Below, one piece after another: positions 33,910-42,639 of a stretch of DNA of 64,000 bases. The first letter of the stretch is position 1. Each line of letters opens with the position of its first letter. Made by a program: the position numbers and the translations under genes. Source of the DNA: Candidatus Nitrosopelagicus brevis (GTDB lineage: Archaea; Thermoproteota; Nitrososphaeria; Nitrososphaerales; Nitrosopumilaceae); contig NZ_CP007026.1 in NCBI RefSeq assembly GCF_000812185.1, forward strand, positions 1,059,107 through 1,123,106, in the 5' to 3' direction. The notes below the pieces were generated by a model. It ran no database searches. It was not told the DNA's origin and saw only the letters and a program-made list of their open reading frames with translations.

Positions 33910-35062
33910 TCATTACAGCTTTAATTGATTTTTCAGAAGCGCGATGAACTATAGATGCATGTACATTATTCATTGGTTCCAAATCAAGTGAATTTTTGTC
34001 TATAAAAATACAATCTGCAAGATAATTTTCTTTGATACAGCCAATTTTCTGATTTAGCATTTTACCTGCGTTTACAGTAGCCATTTTCAATATCTCTTTT
34101 GGATTAAATCTAGCTTGAGAAATACCCATTGTCACTTTCCATAGATAATCCATTTCTCGAAAAATATCTGGAGAATTAATCATTACATTATCTGTTCCAA
34201 TTGTAAGGTTACAACCAAACTTTTGCATTAATGAAATGTTAGGAATTCCTTCAGATAACGCAGAATTTGCGCGAGGACAAACAACAATTCCACGTGTATT
34301 TTTTGCTGCAAGTTTCAAATCATTGTTTGTTGCAAAAGTCATGTGAATTAGAAATGATGGATTAAGAAGCATGGCTCTTTGAACCTCTGTTTTTCCAGTT
34401 ATTTTTTTAGAGGTATTTACACTATCTTGTGTCTCAGCTGCATGAATTGCACGAATTTTTTTTGTTTTTGAATATGATTTTAGGTTTGAACTAGCATTTT
34501 CATTTGTTCCACTGATTCCAATTCCGTCACAGTTTTTCAATAATTGAGTTAATTTTTTGGTATTTTCATTAGGGAAAGAAAGATTTTGTTTGATTTCATT
34601 TTTTGTATTGTAATAATCAATTCTTCCTAAAATTACACAACGGATAGGAATATTATCTAAAGCAGATTTTAGTAGTAATACACCGTCTAAACCACCTTCT
34701 CTAAAATCAATAAATGTTGTAATTCCTTTTTTGATCATTGATTTTGCAGATTTTTTTATATATTTTGATAATGACGATTTAGGAGTTTCTTTGAGTAACT
34801 TTTGTTTTAATCCAAACATTGGATGAATTTTTGAATTGACATCTGCATTAATTGACAAATCTTTTCCAATTGAATCTGCAATATGTGTATGAGAATTTAC
34901 GAAGCCAGGAATTAATAATAAATTTGAACAATCAATAGATTTTTCTTTTGAAGAAATGTTTTTTGAAATCTTTTGAAATTTTTCATTTTTAATCTGTACA
35001 CTAGTAGATTCTATTAATTTTAATTCATTTCCATAAAGTATGCTAATATTTTTTAGAATCAA
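33878..35062 (-). CDS. Deaminase-type amidohydrolase in the riboflavin operon
   Basis: 394-aa amidohydrolase-superfamily protein of the cytosine/guanine/SAH-deaminase branch. Metal and catalytic residues can be read in order: H58 and H60 (FVNSHTHIADS), H207 and E210 (IRAIHAAETQD), H240 (FLIHMTFAT), D291 (LTIGTDNV). The HxxE glutamate is the one that protonates the ring in aminohydrolase deaminases. It overlaps arfA by 4 bases upstream and arfC by 32 bases downstream, inside a riboflavin operon. The archaeal pathway needs a deaminase acting on the ArfC product, and no gene for it was established as far as I know. It is a strong candidate, but an unrelated purine or pyrimidine deaminase cannot be excluded. 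Confidence 0.8.
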   Translation of the reverse strand: MILKNISILYGNELKLIESTSVQIKNEKFQKISKNISSKEKSIDCSNLLLIPGFVNSHTHIADSIGKDLSINADVNSKIHPMFGLKQKLLKETPKSSLSKYIKKSAKSMIKKGITTFIDFREGGLDGVLLLKSALDNIPIRCVILGRIDYYNTKNEIKQNLSFPNENTKKLTQLLKNCDGIGISGTNENASSNLKSYSKTKKIRAIHAAETQDSVNTSKKITGKTEVQRAMLLNPSFLIHMTFATNNDLKLAAKNTRGIVVCPRANSALSEGIPNISLMQKFGCNLTIGTDNVMINSPDIFREMDYLWKVTMGISQARFNPKEILKMATVNAGKMLNQKIGCIKENYLADCIFIDKNSLDLEPMNNVHASIVHRASEKSIKAVMIGGEIVSGKL

Positions 35063-35811
35063 TTTAATTCATAGATTTCAGGTTTTTCTTTTCCTGCATC
35101 TCTAATTTCTCTTATTGTATCTAGGGATTCTGTTGCAAGTTTTACTGCATCTCTAGAAGTTGATGCAGTACCTATTCCACAGTTTAGTTCAATTTGAAAT
35201 TCATCTTTACATATTTGAATGAAATCTTTTGCAAAAGTTTTGAATTCAGAGTTTGTTACAACCATGAAATTATCACCACCCATGAAAAATGTAAGTGAAT
35301 TTTTTGATAGAAAATATTCCGACATTCTTGAATAAATTTTGAACATTAATGATGAAGTATCATATGGAGACATGCTCTTTTTTCTTATAGATGTTATATC
35401 ATCGACATCCAAGTGCATTACAGTAACAGAATGTTCTGAATGTCCATTTAGTGTTCCAAAAATAGAATATTGTTCATTTAGGAATTTTTGAGATTTTTTT
35501 GCTTCATATGCATCTAAATTTGCATCGTATGGATTTTCTCCATAGCCAATTGACATTGAAAGTTTGATATCAAAAGATGACTCTAATTCTTTTTGTATTG
35601 CTACATGATCATCAAGTGAAAGACCATTTGTGACTGCAAAGTATTCATCAGAACGATTGAGAAATACTAGACAATTTTTCTTTGAGAATAATTCTTGAAG
35701 TTTATTGTATAATTTTGATTGTAACATTTGTAATTCATGTTCACGGTCAAATCCTAAAGTTAGTGTCCATGGGCCATATCCTGTAATTTTCATTATTGTT
35801 AGTTGAATCAT
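35059..35811 (-). CDS. arfA: GTP cyclohydrolase III (IIa)
   Basis: It opens the guanine ring of GTP, giving the formylated pyrimidine intermediate that starts riboflavin (and F420) synthesis in archaea. The 250-aa chain has two palm-like halves, with GYGPWTLTLGFDREHELQ at the N-terminus, VMHLDVDDIT (metal-binding aspartates) and FFMGGDNFMV. The first codon overlaps the ribH stop by 4 bases; starting at the second ATG (MKITGYGPW) is also possible. The formyl-removing enzyme ArfB is not recognised in this cluster. Confidence 0.92.
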   Translation of the reverse strand: MIQLTIMKITGYGPWTLTLGFDREHELQMLQSKLYNKLQELFSKKNCLVFLNRSDEYFAVTNGLSLDDHVAIQKELESSFDIKLSMSIGYGENPYDANLDAYEAKKSQKFLNEQYSIFGTLNGHSEHSVTVMHLDVDDITSIRKKSMSPYDTSSLMFKIYSRMSEYFLSKNSLTFFMGGDNFMVVTNSEFKTFAKDFIQICKDEFQIELNCGIGTASTSRDAVKLATESLDTIREIRDAGKEKPEIYELN

Positions 35812-36224
35812 TTTTCTATTTCCTTAATTTCATTGTGAACTTTAAAGACTGCATTGACTGCATTTTCAGAAACAGGTCTAATTCTTGCATATGCTTGTCT
35901 TACTTGCATTCCAGGACCTGAAATTCCAAGGGATACAGGTTTTTGGTGTTTAACTGATAATTTAGCAATGTTTCTTGCAGTTGAATGTGCAATAACTTCA
36001 TCATGTTTTGTTTGACCTTTGATTACCGCACCTAAAGTTACTACCGCATCAACATCACTTCTTTGCAATAACTTGTCAATGACTAACGGCATATCAAAAA
36101 TTCCAGGTACATTACTGGTATGAATTACATCAAGATTGAGTTTCTTTGCAGTTTCTAATGCTACATCATACATACGCGACGTGATTTTTTGGTTAAATTC
36201 TGCTACCACTATTGCAATTTTCAA
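35808..36224 (-). CDS. ribH: 6,7-dimethyl-8-ribityllumazine synthase
   Basis: 138-aa enzyme that condenses 5-amino-6-ribitylaminouracil with dihydroxybutanone phosphate and forms icosahedral or pentameric shells. Characteristic motifs are VAEFNQKITSRM, NVPGIFDMPLVIDKL, TLGAVIKGQTKHDEVI (substrate-binding histidine) and PVSLGISGPGMQ. It lies 2 bases after ribB and overlaps arfA by 4 bases. Confidence 0.95.
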   Translation of the reverse strand: MKIAIVVAEFNQKITSRMYDVALETAKKLNLDVIHTSNVPGIFDMPLVIDKLLQRSDVDAVVTLGAVIKGQTKHDEVIAHSTARNIAKLSVKHQKPVSLGISGPGMQVRQAYARIRPVSENAVNAVFKVHNEIKEIEK

Positions 36225-36226
36225 AA

Positions 36227-36901
36227 TTAATTCACCTTTGAAAATTCAAGTAATTCCTTGCCATCAATGAAAGGAATTGCATTTTCTTTTGCATATTTTT
36301 CTGCTTTATCAACTGACAATGCAGAATATGTTTCTGAGTCCATCATTTCACATATGGCAGTAATTGGAGAAAGATTTGCTAACTGTGCAAGATAAACGGA
36401 CATTTCAGTATGACCGGTTCTAGAAGAAAGAAGGCCATTTGATGCAATCAATAATGGAACATGTCCTGGAGTTTTAAAAGTAGAATTGAAGTATTGTTTT
36501 GGATTTTCATTTTTGTATAAGGTGGACATTTCTTTGATAGTTAATGCTCTATCTCTATCTGTAATTCCGGTATAGGTTTGTTTATGATTAATACTAATTG
36601 AAAATGTTGGATGATCACCATATGGTGCAGTCCCCATAATCATTTTTTTGGATTCTTCATCAAGTTCATTTGATGCAGATAACATGTTATGCATGTATTT
36701 TAGCTGTAATTTTTCTGCAAGAGAATTATCAATTGCAAGACAAAGTAAACCACCAGCATGTTTTCTCATTCGAACTATATGTTCAGGTGTGACAAACTCT
36801 GCTGCAACGACCATATCAATTTCATTTTCACGGCCATCAGAATCATGAATCATTACAAATTCACCTTGTTTCAGTGATGAAAGGGCAGAATCAAATGTCA
36901 T
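36227..36901 (-). CDS. ribB: 3,4-dihydroxy-2-butanone-4-phosphate synthase
   Basis: It forms the four-carbon unit of riboflavin from ribulose 5-phosphate. The metal-binding signature HDSDGRENEIDMVVAAE, MRKHAGGLLCLAID and KTPGHVPLLIAS with RTGHTEMSVYL are all present. The frame is open further upstream to 36958, but the ATG at 36901 (MTFDSALSSLKQGEFV) is the normal start and gives 224 aa. It is a stand-alone RibB without the GTP cyclohydrolase II domain, as expected when ArfA is present. Confidence 0.95.
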   Translation of the reverse strand: MTFDSALSSLKQGEFVMIHDSDGRENEIDMVVAAEFVTPEHIVRMRKHAGGLLCLAIDNSLAEKLQLKYMHNMLSASNELDEESKKMIMGTAPYGDHPTFSISINHKQTYTGITDRDRALTIKEMSTLYKNENPKQYFNSTFKTPGHVPLLIASNGLLSSRTGHTEMSVYLAQLANLSPITAICEMMDSETYSALSVDKAEKYAKENAIPFIDGKELLEFSKVN

Positions 36902-36976
36902 GAAAAAAAATGGATTTTTTGTTATTATAAAGTTTACTAGATTTATTGTTATTACCAATAAATTGGTAGTTAGTAT

Positions 36977-37561
36977 TTATTTTAAGATGTATTTTCCTAG
37001 TACGTCAGTCTCAATGTTTAGTTTATCATCAATGTTTTTTGTTTTGAAGTTTGTAATTTCAATTGTATGAGGAATAAGACATACAGATGCTAGATCATTT
37101 TTTACATCAACTACAGTTAAACTAATTCCATCTAAAGCAATTGAGCCTTTTTGAACAACATATTTTTTTAAATTCTTTGGAATTTTAAACCAAATTTTTA
37201 CTTCTTTTGGTTTTTTCTCTATTTTTTTAATTTGAGCAACACCATCTACATGACCTAAAACAAAATGACCTTCTAGTCTTTCACCAACTTTTAAACTTCT
37301 TTCTACGTTAACTAAACTTCCAACTTTTAGATTTCCTAGATCTGTTTTTTTCATTGTTTCATCAATCATTTCAAATGTGCAAGTGTTTTTTGCAATTTTA
37401 GTTGCACTAAGACAAACACCATTCAGTGCAACACTTTGACCAATTTTCAATCCTTTAGAATCTTTACCAAGATCAACTGATACCTTAATTGCACTACGAT
37501 TTTTTGTATTTTGTTCAATTTTTTTAATTTTTCCAGTACTAGTAATTATTCCAGTGAACAT
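36977..37561 (-). CDS. ribC: Riboflavin synthase, alpha-type
   Basis: It dismutates two molecules of dimethylribityllumazine into riboflavin plus the pyrimidine. The typical N-terminus MFTGIITSTGKI decides the start at 37561. Two similar lumazine-binding halves follow, with VALNGVCLS and ALDGISLTVV, and GHFVLGHVDGVA marks the middle. The 194-aa length matches the two-domain bacterial-type enzyme, not the lumazine-synthase-like riboflavin synthase of methanogens. This gene probably heads the riboflavin operon. Confidence 0.93.
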   Translation of the reverse strand: MFTGIITSTGKIKKIEQNTKNRSAIKVSVDLGKDSKGLKIGQSVALNGVCLSATKIAKNTCTFEMIDETMKKTDLGNLKVGSLVNVERSLKVGERLEGHFVLGHVDGVAQIKKIEKKPKEVKIWFKIPKNLKKYVVQKGSIALDGISLTVVDVKNDLASVCLIPHTIEITNFKTKNIDDKLNIETDVLGKYILK

Positions 37562-37593
37562 GATCATTGTGATATTATGTGTATAAATAATGT

Positions 37594-38448
37594 TTAGATT
37601 ATTTCAAGCAGCGCTTTTGCTCGTTTGTAATGAACTTCATCAATCATTTTTCCATCAACTACAATTGCGCCTCTTCCTTTCTTTGTTGATTTTTCATATT
37701 CTTTTACTACCAATTTTGACCAAGTAATTTCTGATGAATTTGGATGAAATATTTTATGAGTTGTTTCAATTTGGTCAGGATGAATTATACTTTTGCCAGA
37801 ATATCCTAATTCTTTTCCAAGTTTGCAATCTTGTTCTAAACCTTTTTTGTCTTTAATTTCTTGCCAAATTCCATCTATTGCAGGTATTCCTGCTGCAGCT
37901 GCTGCAACAGGCACTCTGTATCTGGAATATTTTCCACCAACTGGATTTCCTTTTGTATATTCAATCTGCATGTCATTAAGTAAATCAAAAATTCCAAATA
38001 CAATAGCATCAATTCTTTTACTTGCAGAAGCAATTTCATAACAATTAATCACGCCCAAAGCAGACTCTATAGAAGGAATTATACGTATTGTTTTTAATTT
38101 TCTTTTCTTTTCCAAGCTTGAGATGATTTTTTCAATTTTTTTGAGTTCTTTTGCTGAGTCAACTTTAGGAATTACTATACCATCAAGCCCCTTCTGAACA
38201 ATTTTTTCTAAATCACTAGGAACTTTTCCAGATTGTGGAGAATTAGTTCGAGCAAAAACAGATGCTTTGAAATCTTTGCGTTCTTTTAATTTTTTTGCGA
38301 TTAAAGTTCTGGCATTTTGTTTTTCTTTATCAGGTACAGAATCTTCTAAATCAAAACAGACAATATCACCAGAAAGTGATTTTGCCTTTTCTAAGAATCG
38401 TGGATTATTTCCTGGTACAAAAACTAGACTTCGAAAAAGATTTGTCAT
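37594..38448 (-). CDS. HpcH/HpaI-family lyase (CitE-like)
   Basis: 284-aa TIM-barrel lyase of the CitE / malyl-CoA lyase group. It has FRSLVFVPGNNPRFLEKA at the start, IVCFDLEDSVPD, the metal-ligand segment IIPSIESALGV (Glu) and VFGIFDLLNDM (Asp), and SIIHPDQI. Members cleave CoA thioesters such as (S)-citramalyl-CoA or malyl-CoA. The exact substrate cannot be read from sequence. It lies 7 bases after the MDR reductase copy B and 32 bases before ribC on the same strand. Confidence 0.85.
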   Translation of the reverse strand: MTNLFRSLVFVPGNNPRFLEKAKSLSGDIVCFDLEDSVPDKEKQNARTLIAKKLKERKDFKASVFARTNSPQSGKVPSDLEKIVQKGLDGIVIPKVDSAKELKKIEKIISSLEKKRKLKTIRIIPSIESALGVINCYEIASASKRIDAIVFGIFDLLNDMQIEYTKGNPVGGKYSRYRVPVAAAAAGIPAIDGIWQEIKDKKGLEQDCKLGKELGYSGKSIIHPDQIETTHKIFHPNSSEITWSKLVVKEYEKSTKKGRGAIVVDGKMIDEVHYKRAKALLEII

Positions 38449-38455
38449 TAAATGA

Positions 38456-39532
38456 CTATGCGCCTTCAGGCTTCAAAAGGATTTTGCCGAAGAACTTACC
38501 AGATAGCATTTTTGTGTGAGCCTCTGCTGCTTGCTCAAATGTATAAACTGAGTCAACTGCGGCTTTAATTTTTCCTTGACCCATCCAGTATAGACCTTCA
38601 TCAAGTTCAGCCTTTGTTCCTTGTGTTGAACCTAGAACATTAATTCCCTTAAAGAATATGTGTCTAAGATCGATTTTGGCATCATAGCCTGTTGTTGCGC
38701 CACATGAAACTAGAGTTGCACCGTATTTGAGCAATTGTAGTTGCTTGTTAAAGTGAGTTTCACCAATATGATCAAATGATAAATCAATTCCTGGTGCTTG
38801 ACCTTTTGTTTTAGCAATTTCTTTTGAAATTTTGAAGACTTGTTTACTCCAGTCTTCTTGTCTATGATCTACTGCATGATCTGCACCTAATTCAAGACAT
38901 TTATCAAGTTTGTCAGGACTAGCAGTTGCAATAACATCACAGTTGTATAATTTAGCAATTTGAATTGCAAAACTTCCGACACCAGAACCGCCACCCATAA
39001 CAAGTACGGTTTGACCTGGAGTAATTTTTGCTCTTCCAACTAACATGTGCCATGAGGTTAAAATTGTCATGGATGCTGCTGCTGCATCTTCATATGATAC
39101 TCCTTCTGGAATATGTGAAACATTAACTTCTGGTAGATGAACTTCTTCACTGTATGCACCCCATAGCGGACCGGTTTGGAACCCCCAAACTTGTCTTCGG
39201 GTACAATCAAATTCTCTTCCGCTTGTACAAGCACTACAAACTCTGCATGCTAGATTAGAATGAGAAACAACTCTATCGCCAACTTTGAAACCTTTTACAT
39301 CTTCACCAACTGCAATAACATCTCCTGCAACATCGGAACCTGAAACGTGTGGTAGAGGAATTGCAATTGGAACACCTCTCATTCCCCAAATATCATTATA
39401 GTTTAGAGCAGATGCTTTATTTGTAAAAACTACCTCATCTGGTTTTGGTTTTGGTGAATCAATGTCTTCAACCTTGAGGATTTTTGCATAATTATCATCA
39501 GGGGCATATTCACGATACACAACTGCTTTCAT
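38456..39532 (-). CDS. Medium-chain dehydrogenase/reductase, CCR/acryloyl-CoA-reductase-like (copy B)
   Basis: 358-aa close paralogue of the gene at 24533. It has the same structural zinc cluster (CRVCSACTSGREFDC), cofactor loop GGGSGVGSFAIQIAK, and the same replacement of catalytic zinc ligands (NYNDIWGMRG, SGSDVAGD). The two copies are collinear and similar along their whole length. Proximity to a CoA-ester lyase gene fits a reductase of an unsaturated acyl-CoA, for example in the 3-hydroxypropionate/4-hydroxybutyrate cycle. Reaction and substrate are inferred. Confidence 0.82.
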   Translation of the reverse strand: MKAVVYREYAPDDNYAKILKVEDIDSPKPKPDEVVFTNKASALNYNDIWGMRGVPIAIPLPHVSGSDVAGDVIAVGEDVKGFKVGDRVVSHSNLACRVCSACTSGREFDCTRRQVWGFQTGPLWGAYSEEVHLPEVNVSHIPEGVSYEDAAAASMTILTSWHMLVGRAKITPGQTVLVMGGGSGVGSFAIQIAKLYNCDVIATASPDKLDKCLELGADHAVDHRQEDWSKQVFKISKEIAKTKGQAPGIDLSFDHIGETHFNKQLQLLKYGATLVSCGATTGYDAKIDLRHIFFKGINVLGSTQGTKAELDEGLYWMGQGKIKAAVDSVYTFEQAAEAHTKMLSGKFFGKILLKPEGA

Positions 39533-39572
39533 AATTTCGACCCAGTTTACCCCTAATTATATTTTTTTGAGA

Positions 39573-39860
39573 TCAGATTCTATTGATTTTGAAATCTTTT
39601 TTTGGTTGTTGAGCAGATAATAGGATTTGTTTTAGTTGATCGTCGGTTATTTGACTAGGAGATCGACCCTGACTGGCAAGACCTAACAAATAATTTTCAA
39701 CCATGTTTGCCAGATCAGGCTTTACCATTTTGACATTATTTAGTCTCAATCGGGCTTCAGAGCTAAGAAGTTGTTTTAGCAACATGTCTTTTTGTGCATT
39801 AATTTGATCCTCATTTGGTTGATCGTTTACATCAGGTGCGGGGTCGCTCATTTCTAACAC
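39573..39860 (-). CDS. PDCD5-family DNA-binding protein
   Basis: 95-aa protein of the archaeal/eukaryotic PDCD5 (TFAR19) family: a helical core with QLLSSEARLRLNNVKMVKPD and the following helix ANMVENYLLGLASQG, and a basic tail. In archaea it is commonly found next to ribosomal protein S19e, as here (the S19e stop overlaps its start). A role in chromatin or ribosome biology is suspected for the family but unproven. Confidence 0.9.
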   Translation of the reverse strand: MLEMSDPAPDVNDQPNEDQINAQKDMLLKQLLSSEARLRLNNVKMVKPDLANMVENYLLGLASQGRSPSQITDDQLKQILLSAQQPKKDFKINRI

Positions 39861-40315
39861 TAAGAATAAATTTTTAGTTTTGGAGTTGTTTGAATTAGTT
39901 CTCCTAGAATTTCAGTTGCAAGTTTATCTAATTTCTGCATTCCTTGACGACTAACAACTCGTCCTTTCTTTTCTACTTGTTCAAGATAGCCTAATTTTTC
40001 TAATCCATGGATTGCATTTCTAATAATTGCACCACTTGCATCTCTATGATGACGTGCACCATAGTACATTTTGCGTTTACCATCACCATAAATTGTTCTA
40101 AGATCATTTACGGTGAGAGGACCATGAAGGTAAATTTTTCTCATTATAGATGCACAGCGGGTATACCACCAATCAGGTTGTTGTGGAGGTTTATCAGCAT
40201 GCGATCCTGTTTTGACAAAAGATGCCCAAACTGGTGCAGGGATATCTTCATTTTTCAATATCTCAGTAAGTCTTGAGATGAATTCCTGTTGAGGTACATC
40301 GTAAACTTTTGCCAT
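39860..40315 (-). CDS. rps19e: Small ribosomal subunit protein S19e
   Basis: 151-aa protein of the small subunit needed for late rRNA processing in archaea and eukaryotes. It is identified by MAKVYDVPQQEFISRL (start at 40315), WASFVKTGSHADKPPQQPDW, YTRCASIMRKIYLHGPLTV, GARHHRDASGAIIRNAIHGL and GRVVSRQGMQKLD. It is followed directly by the PDCD5 gene. Confidence 0.95.
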   Translation of the reverse strand: MAKVYDVPQQEFISRLTEILKNEDIPAPVWASFVKTGSHADKPPQQPDWWYTRCASIMRKIYLHGPLTVNDLRTIYGDGKRKMYYGARHHRDASGAIIRNAIHGLEKLGYLEQVEKKGRVVSRQGMQKLDKLATEILGELIQTTPKLKIYS

Positions 40316-40475
40316 TGTCAAAAATCTTGATAATCGTCTTATAAATCATTGAGCCATAAAAAATTAAGAAATATGAAAAATAACGACGTATAATATATTA
40401 TCAAGAATTTTTTCATATAGAAAAAACTTCAAAATGTTTTATTGAAAGGATGATATGAGATAATAATTAGAAAAA

Positions 40476-41528
40476 ATGAATACAATGGAAAATCAACTAC
40501 TTGATACGCTTGTCAATGATCAAAAAAATGTTCCAGAAATTTACAAACCAAGTCAATATTGGCAGAAAAAAGCACTATCTGCAATAAGAGAAATCAAAAA
40601 GAATGGTTTGAACAATCTACGTTCTTCAATAGATATCAATTCTGCTGCATCTGCATATGGTGATAACACAATAACAGATGCACGTACAATTTTAGAAACT
40701 ACATCATTAAAAAATAGATTAGGTTTAGCAATTTTAAATCATACATCATTAAAGAAATTATTTGATTTTCAAGTCGCTACTACCAAAAATTTGTTAAAAA
40801 CTGTTCTTGAACTTGAAAAAAATAAATTAGCATTATCGAATCCTGAAAGATTAAATCATTTAGTTGAAAACTATAAAATTGAAAATTCTATAAATTTTGG
40901 TTGTGACAGAATATCAACTTTTAGAAATAAAGATTATTCAACTTATTATTTACAAATTTTAGATCTATTAGATTTGGTGGAAAGTAAAAGATCTCTAAAT
41001 AAATTACAATCATTTCTTGAAGTTGGTCCAGGTTTTGGGGTCAACATACATCTAATCGAACAAAATTTTTCTAATTTCAAAAAATTCATTGTTATTGATA
41101 TTGTTCCGAATGTTTGGGTTGTAACAGAATATTTAAGAAAATTGTATGGAGAAAGTGTGAATGATTATTTAGTTACCAAGAATATGAAAGAAATAAAATT
41201 TAAAGATGATACAAGTCTTGAGATATTCGTTATACCGCCATGGGAAATTGAAAAAATCTCATCTCCTATTGATTGTTTTTGGAATTCAAACTCATTTGTT
41301 GAAATGTCACCAGAAATTGTAAAAAATTATGCAAAGAGATTTTTAGAAATAGGAACAAAAGAGTCGGTTTATAATTTTATAACCTATGACAGATTTGATC
41401 CTAAAACTACATTTCAACCAGATCAAATTCAAGAATTATTTTCGAATGTAGAATTTGAAAAAATAGTACATCCCATATTAGAAAATTCAGAACGTGAAAG
41501 CTACTTCTACATAGGAAAATCAAAATAA
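40476..41528 (+). CDS. Putative sugar O-methyltransferase
   Basis: 350-aa protein with a SAM-binding Rossmann segment near the middle (FLEVGPGFGVNIHLIEQ, then FIVIDIVPNVW) and a C-terminal region rich in aromatic residues. The layout matches the family annotated as putative sugar O-methyltransferase, known from cell-surface glycan clusters. It stands alone between translation genes, without glycosyltransferases nearby, and its upstream region (40322-40475) is AT-rich with no other feature visible. A role in decorating S-layer glycans is a reasonable guess. Confidence 0.72.
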   Translation: MNTMENQLLDTLVNDQKNVPEIYKPSQYWQKKALSAIREIKKNGLNNLRSSIDINSAASAYGDNTITDARTILETTSLKNRLGLAILNHTSLKKLFDFQVATTKNLLKTVLELEKNKLALSNPERLNHLVENYKIENSINFGCDRISTFRNKDYSTYYLQILDLLDLVESKRSLNKLQSFLEVGPGFGVNIHLIEQNFSNFKKFIVIDIVPNVWVVTEYLRKLYGESVNDYLVTKNMKEIKFKDDTSLEIFVIPPWEIEKISSPIDCFWNSNSFVEMSPEIVKNYAKRFLEIGTKESVYNFITYDRFDPKTTFQPDQIQELFSNVEFEKIVHPILENSERESYFYIGKSK

Positions 41529-41530
41529 AT

Positions 41531-41833
41531 TTAATTTTTTATTATTTTTCTATAAACATGATTACAAAAACTACAAGTTATAGAAATTGATTTTGAATTT
41601 CCTTGTCCAAGTCTAACTCTAGATGAAATATTCGGTACAATAAATTTTTTACATTTTTTACAAAAACTAGAACGAATTTCTGGGGGTATTGCGATTTTGA
41701 ATTTCATACTGATTCCTTTTATTAGTAGGGCTTGTTTTTGAGCCAGTTCAGGATTATTTCTTGCATTTAATAATGCATTATTGAAAAGAATTTCCATACG
41801 TTTTCTTGCAATTTCTTTCTTAGAGTTTTTCAT
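41531..41833 (-). CDS. rnp4: Ribonuclease P protein component 4
   Basis: 100-aa Rpr2/Rpp21-type zinc-ribbon subunit of archaeal RNase P, which removes tRNA leader sequences. MKNSKKEIARKRMEILFN at 41833 is the preferred start. The zinc ribbon is CKKCKKFIVP followed by CSFCNHVYRK, with SSRVRLG between. It lies just 38 bases from a tRNA gene on the same strand, and the stop is convergent with the sugar methyltransferase gene. Confidence 0.9.
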   Translation of the reverse strand: MKNSKKEIARKRMEILFNNALLNARNNPELAQKQALLIKGISMKFKIAIPPEIRSSFCKKCKKFIVPNISSRVRLGQGNSKSISITCSFCNHVYRKIIKN

Positions 41834-41870
41834 GTTGGTATAGATCATTAATTAAAAATAAATGATTAGA

Positions 41871-41944
41871 TGCAGTCAGCGGGATTCGAACCCGCGTCAC
41901 AGGGTTGGAAACCCCGAATACTAACCAGGCTATACTATGACTGC
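41871..41944 (-). tRNA. tRNA-Gly (anticodon UCC)
   Basis: A 74-nt cloverleaf folds on the minus strand. The acceptor stem is GCAGTCA/TGACTGC with discriminator A. The D-arm has GTAT/GTAT with two G-U pairs and the loop AGCCTGGTTA. The anticodon arm is CGGGG-TTTCCAA-CCCTG with TCC at positions 34-36, and the T-arm is GCGGG-TTCGAAT-CCCGC. CCA is not encoded and no intron is present. UCC reads GGA and, by wobble, other glycine codons. Confidence 0.95.
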
Positions 41945-41966
41945 ATAAGGTCTAAAAAAAATTCAC

Positions 41967-42635
41967 CTAAATAAAAATGGTTTTTTCGTATTCATAAACA
42001 AGTCTACTTGCCACAAGATGTGCTTCTAAAGAAGAATCATGTATTGAAAATGATGTTTCAATAATTTTTTCAGTTTCTTTGTTAAAATGTCCTTTTTGAA
42101 ATCCACCTATCAAAATACATGAATTTTCTTTGATTTGATGAGTTAATTTTTCAAAAGTAGTTTTTTGGCCTTGTGTTGTTAACCCAATAATTTCATCTGG
42201 GTTTATTTTTGATATTAATTTAGACAACGAGGAATTTTCCATTTGTATTAAAATTTCTGATTCAGACTCAATTTTTTTGGTAAGAAATAGTTTTTCCATC
42301 AATCCTTGAAATCGATGATATGACTTTGGTAAACGTGTATTATTGTTTATGGAAATGATTTCATCATTTATCGTATGAACAAATACTTGAATTTTATTTT
42401 GATAAAATGCAGGAGATGTACAAATGGACAATAATGTCAAATGAACGATATCGGGTCTTCCACGTTTGATTTCATTTTCTAATCCTTTCATAGCACCAAA
42501 ATGCCAAGAATTATCAAGTAACGTATTTGATATATTTTTTTTAAATTTTTTTGAATATGCTAAAACTGATTGGTGATTGGATAATTCTGTAGGGATTAGT
42601 TCAAGTGAAGATTCTACTAGAATTATAGTAAACAT
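41967..42635 (-). CDS. nep1: Ribosome biogenesis protein Nep1 (Emg1), 16S rRNA pseudouridine N1-methyltransferase
   Basis: SPOUT methyltransferase that methylates a pseudouridine in the small-subunit rRNA. It is identified by FTIILVESSLELIP, LLDNSWHFGAMKGLE, RGRPDIVHLTLLSICTSPAF, NTRLPKSYHRFQGLMEKLFL and the knot sequence ILIGGFQKGHF. The start at 42635 gives 222 aa and leaves 4 bases to the upstream gene; the longer open frame to 42701 would overlap it. Clustering with S19e, RNase P and a tRNA makes a small translation locus. Confidence 0.9.
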   Translation of the reverse strand: MFTIILVESSLELIPTELSNHQSVLAYSKKFKKNISNTLLDNSWHFGAMKGLENEIKRGRPDIVHLTLLSICTSPAFYQNKIQVFVHTINDEIISINNNTRLPKSYHRFQGLMEKLFLTKKIESESEILIQMENSSLSKLISKINPDEIIGLTTQGQKTTFEKLTHQIKENSCILIGGFQKGHFNKETEKIIETSFSIHDSSLEAHLVASRLVYEYEKTIFI

Positions 42636-42639
42636 TTGA

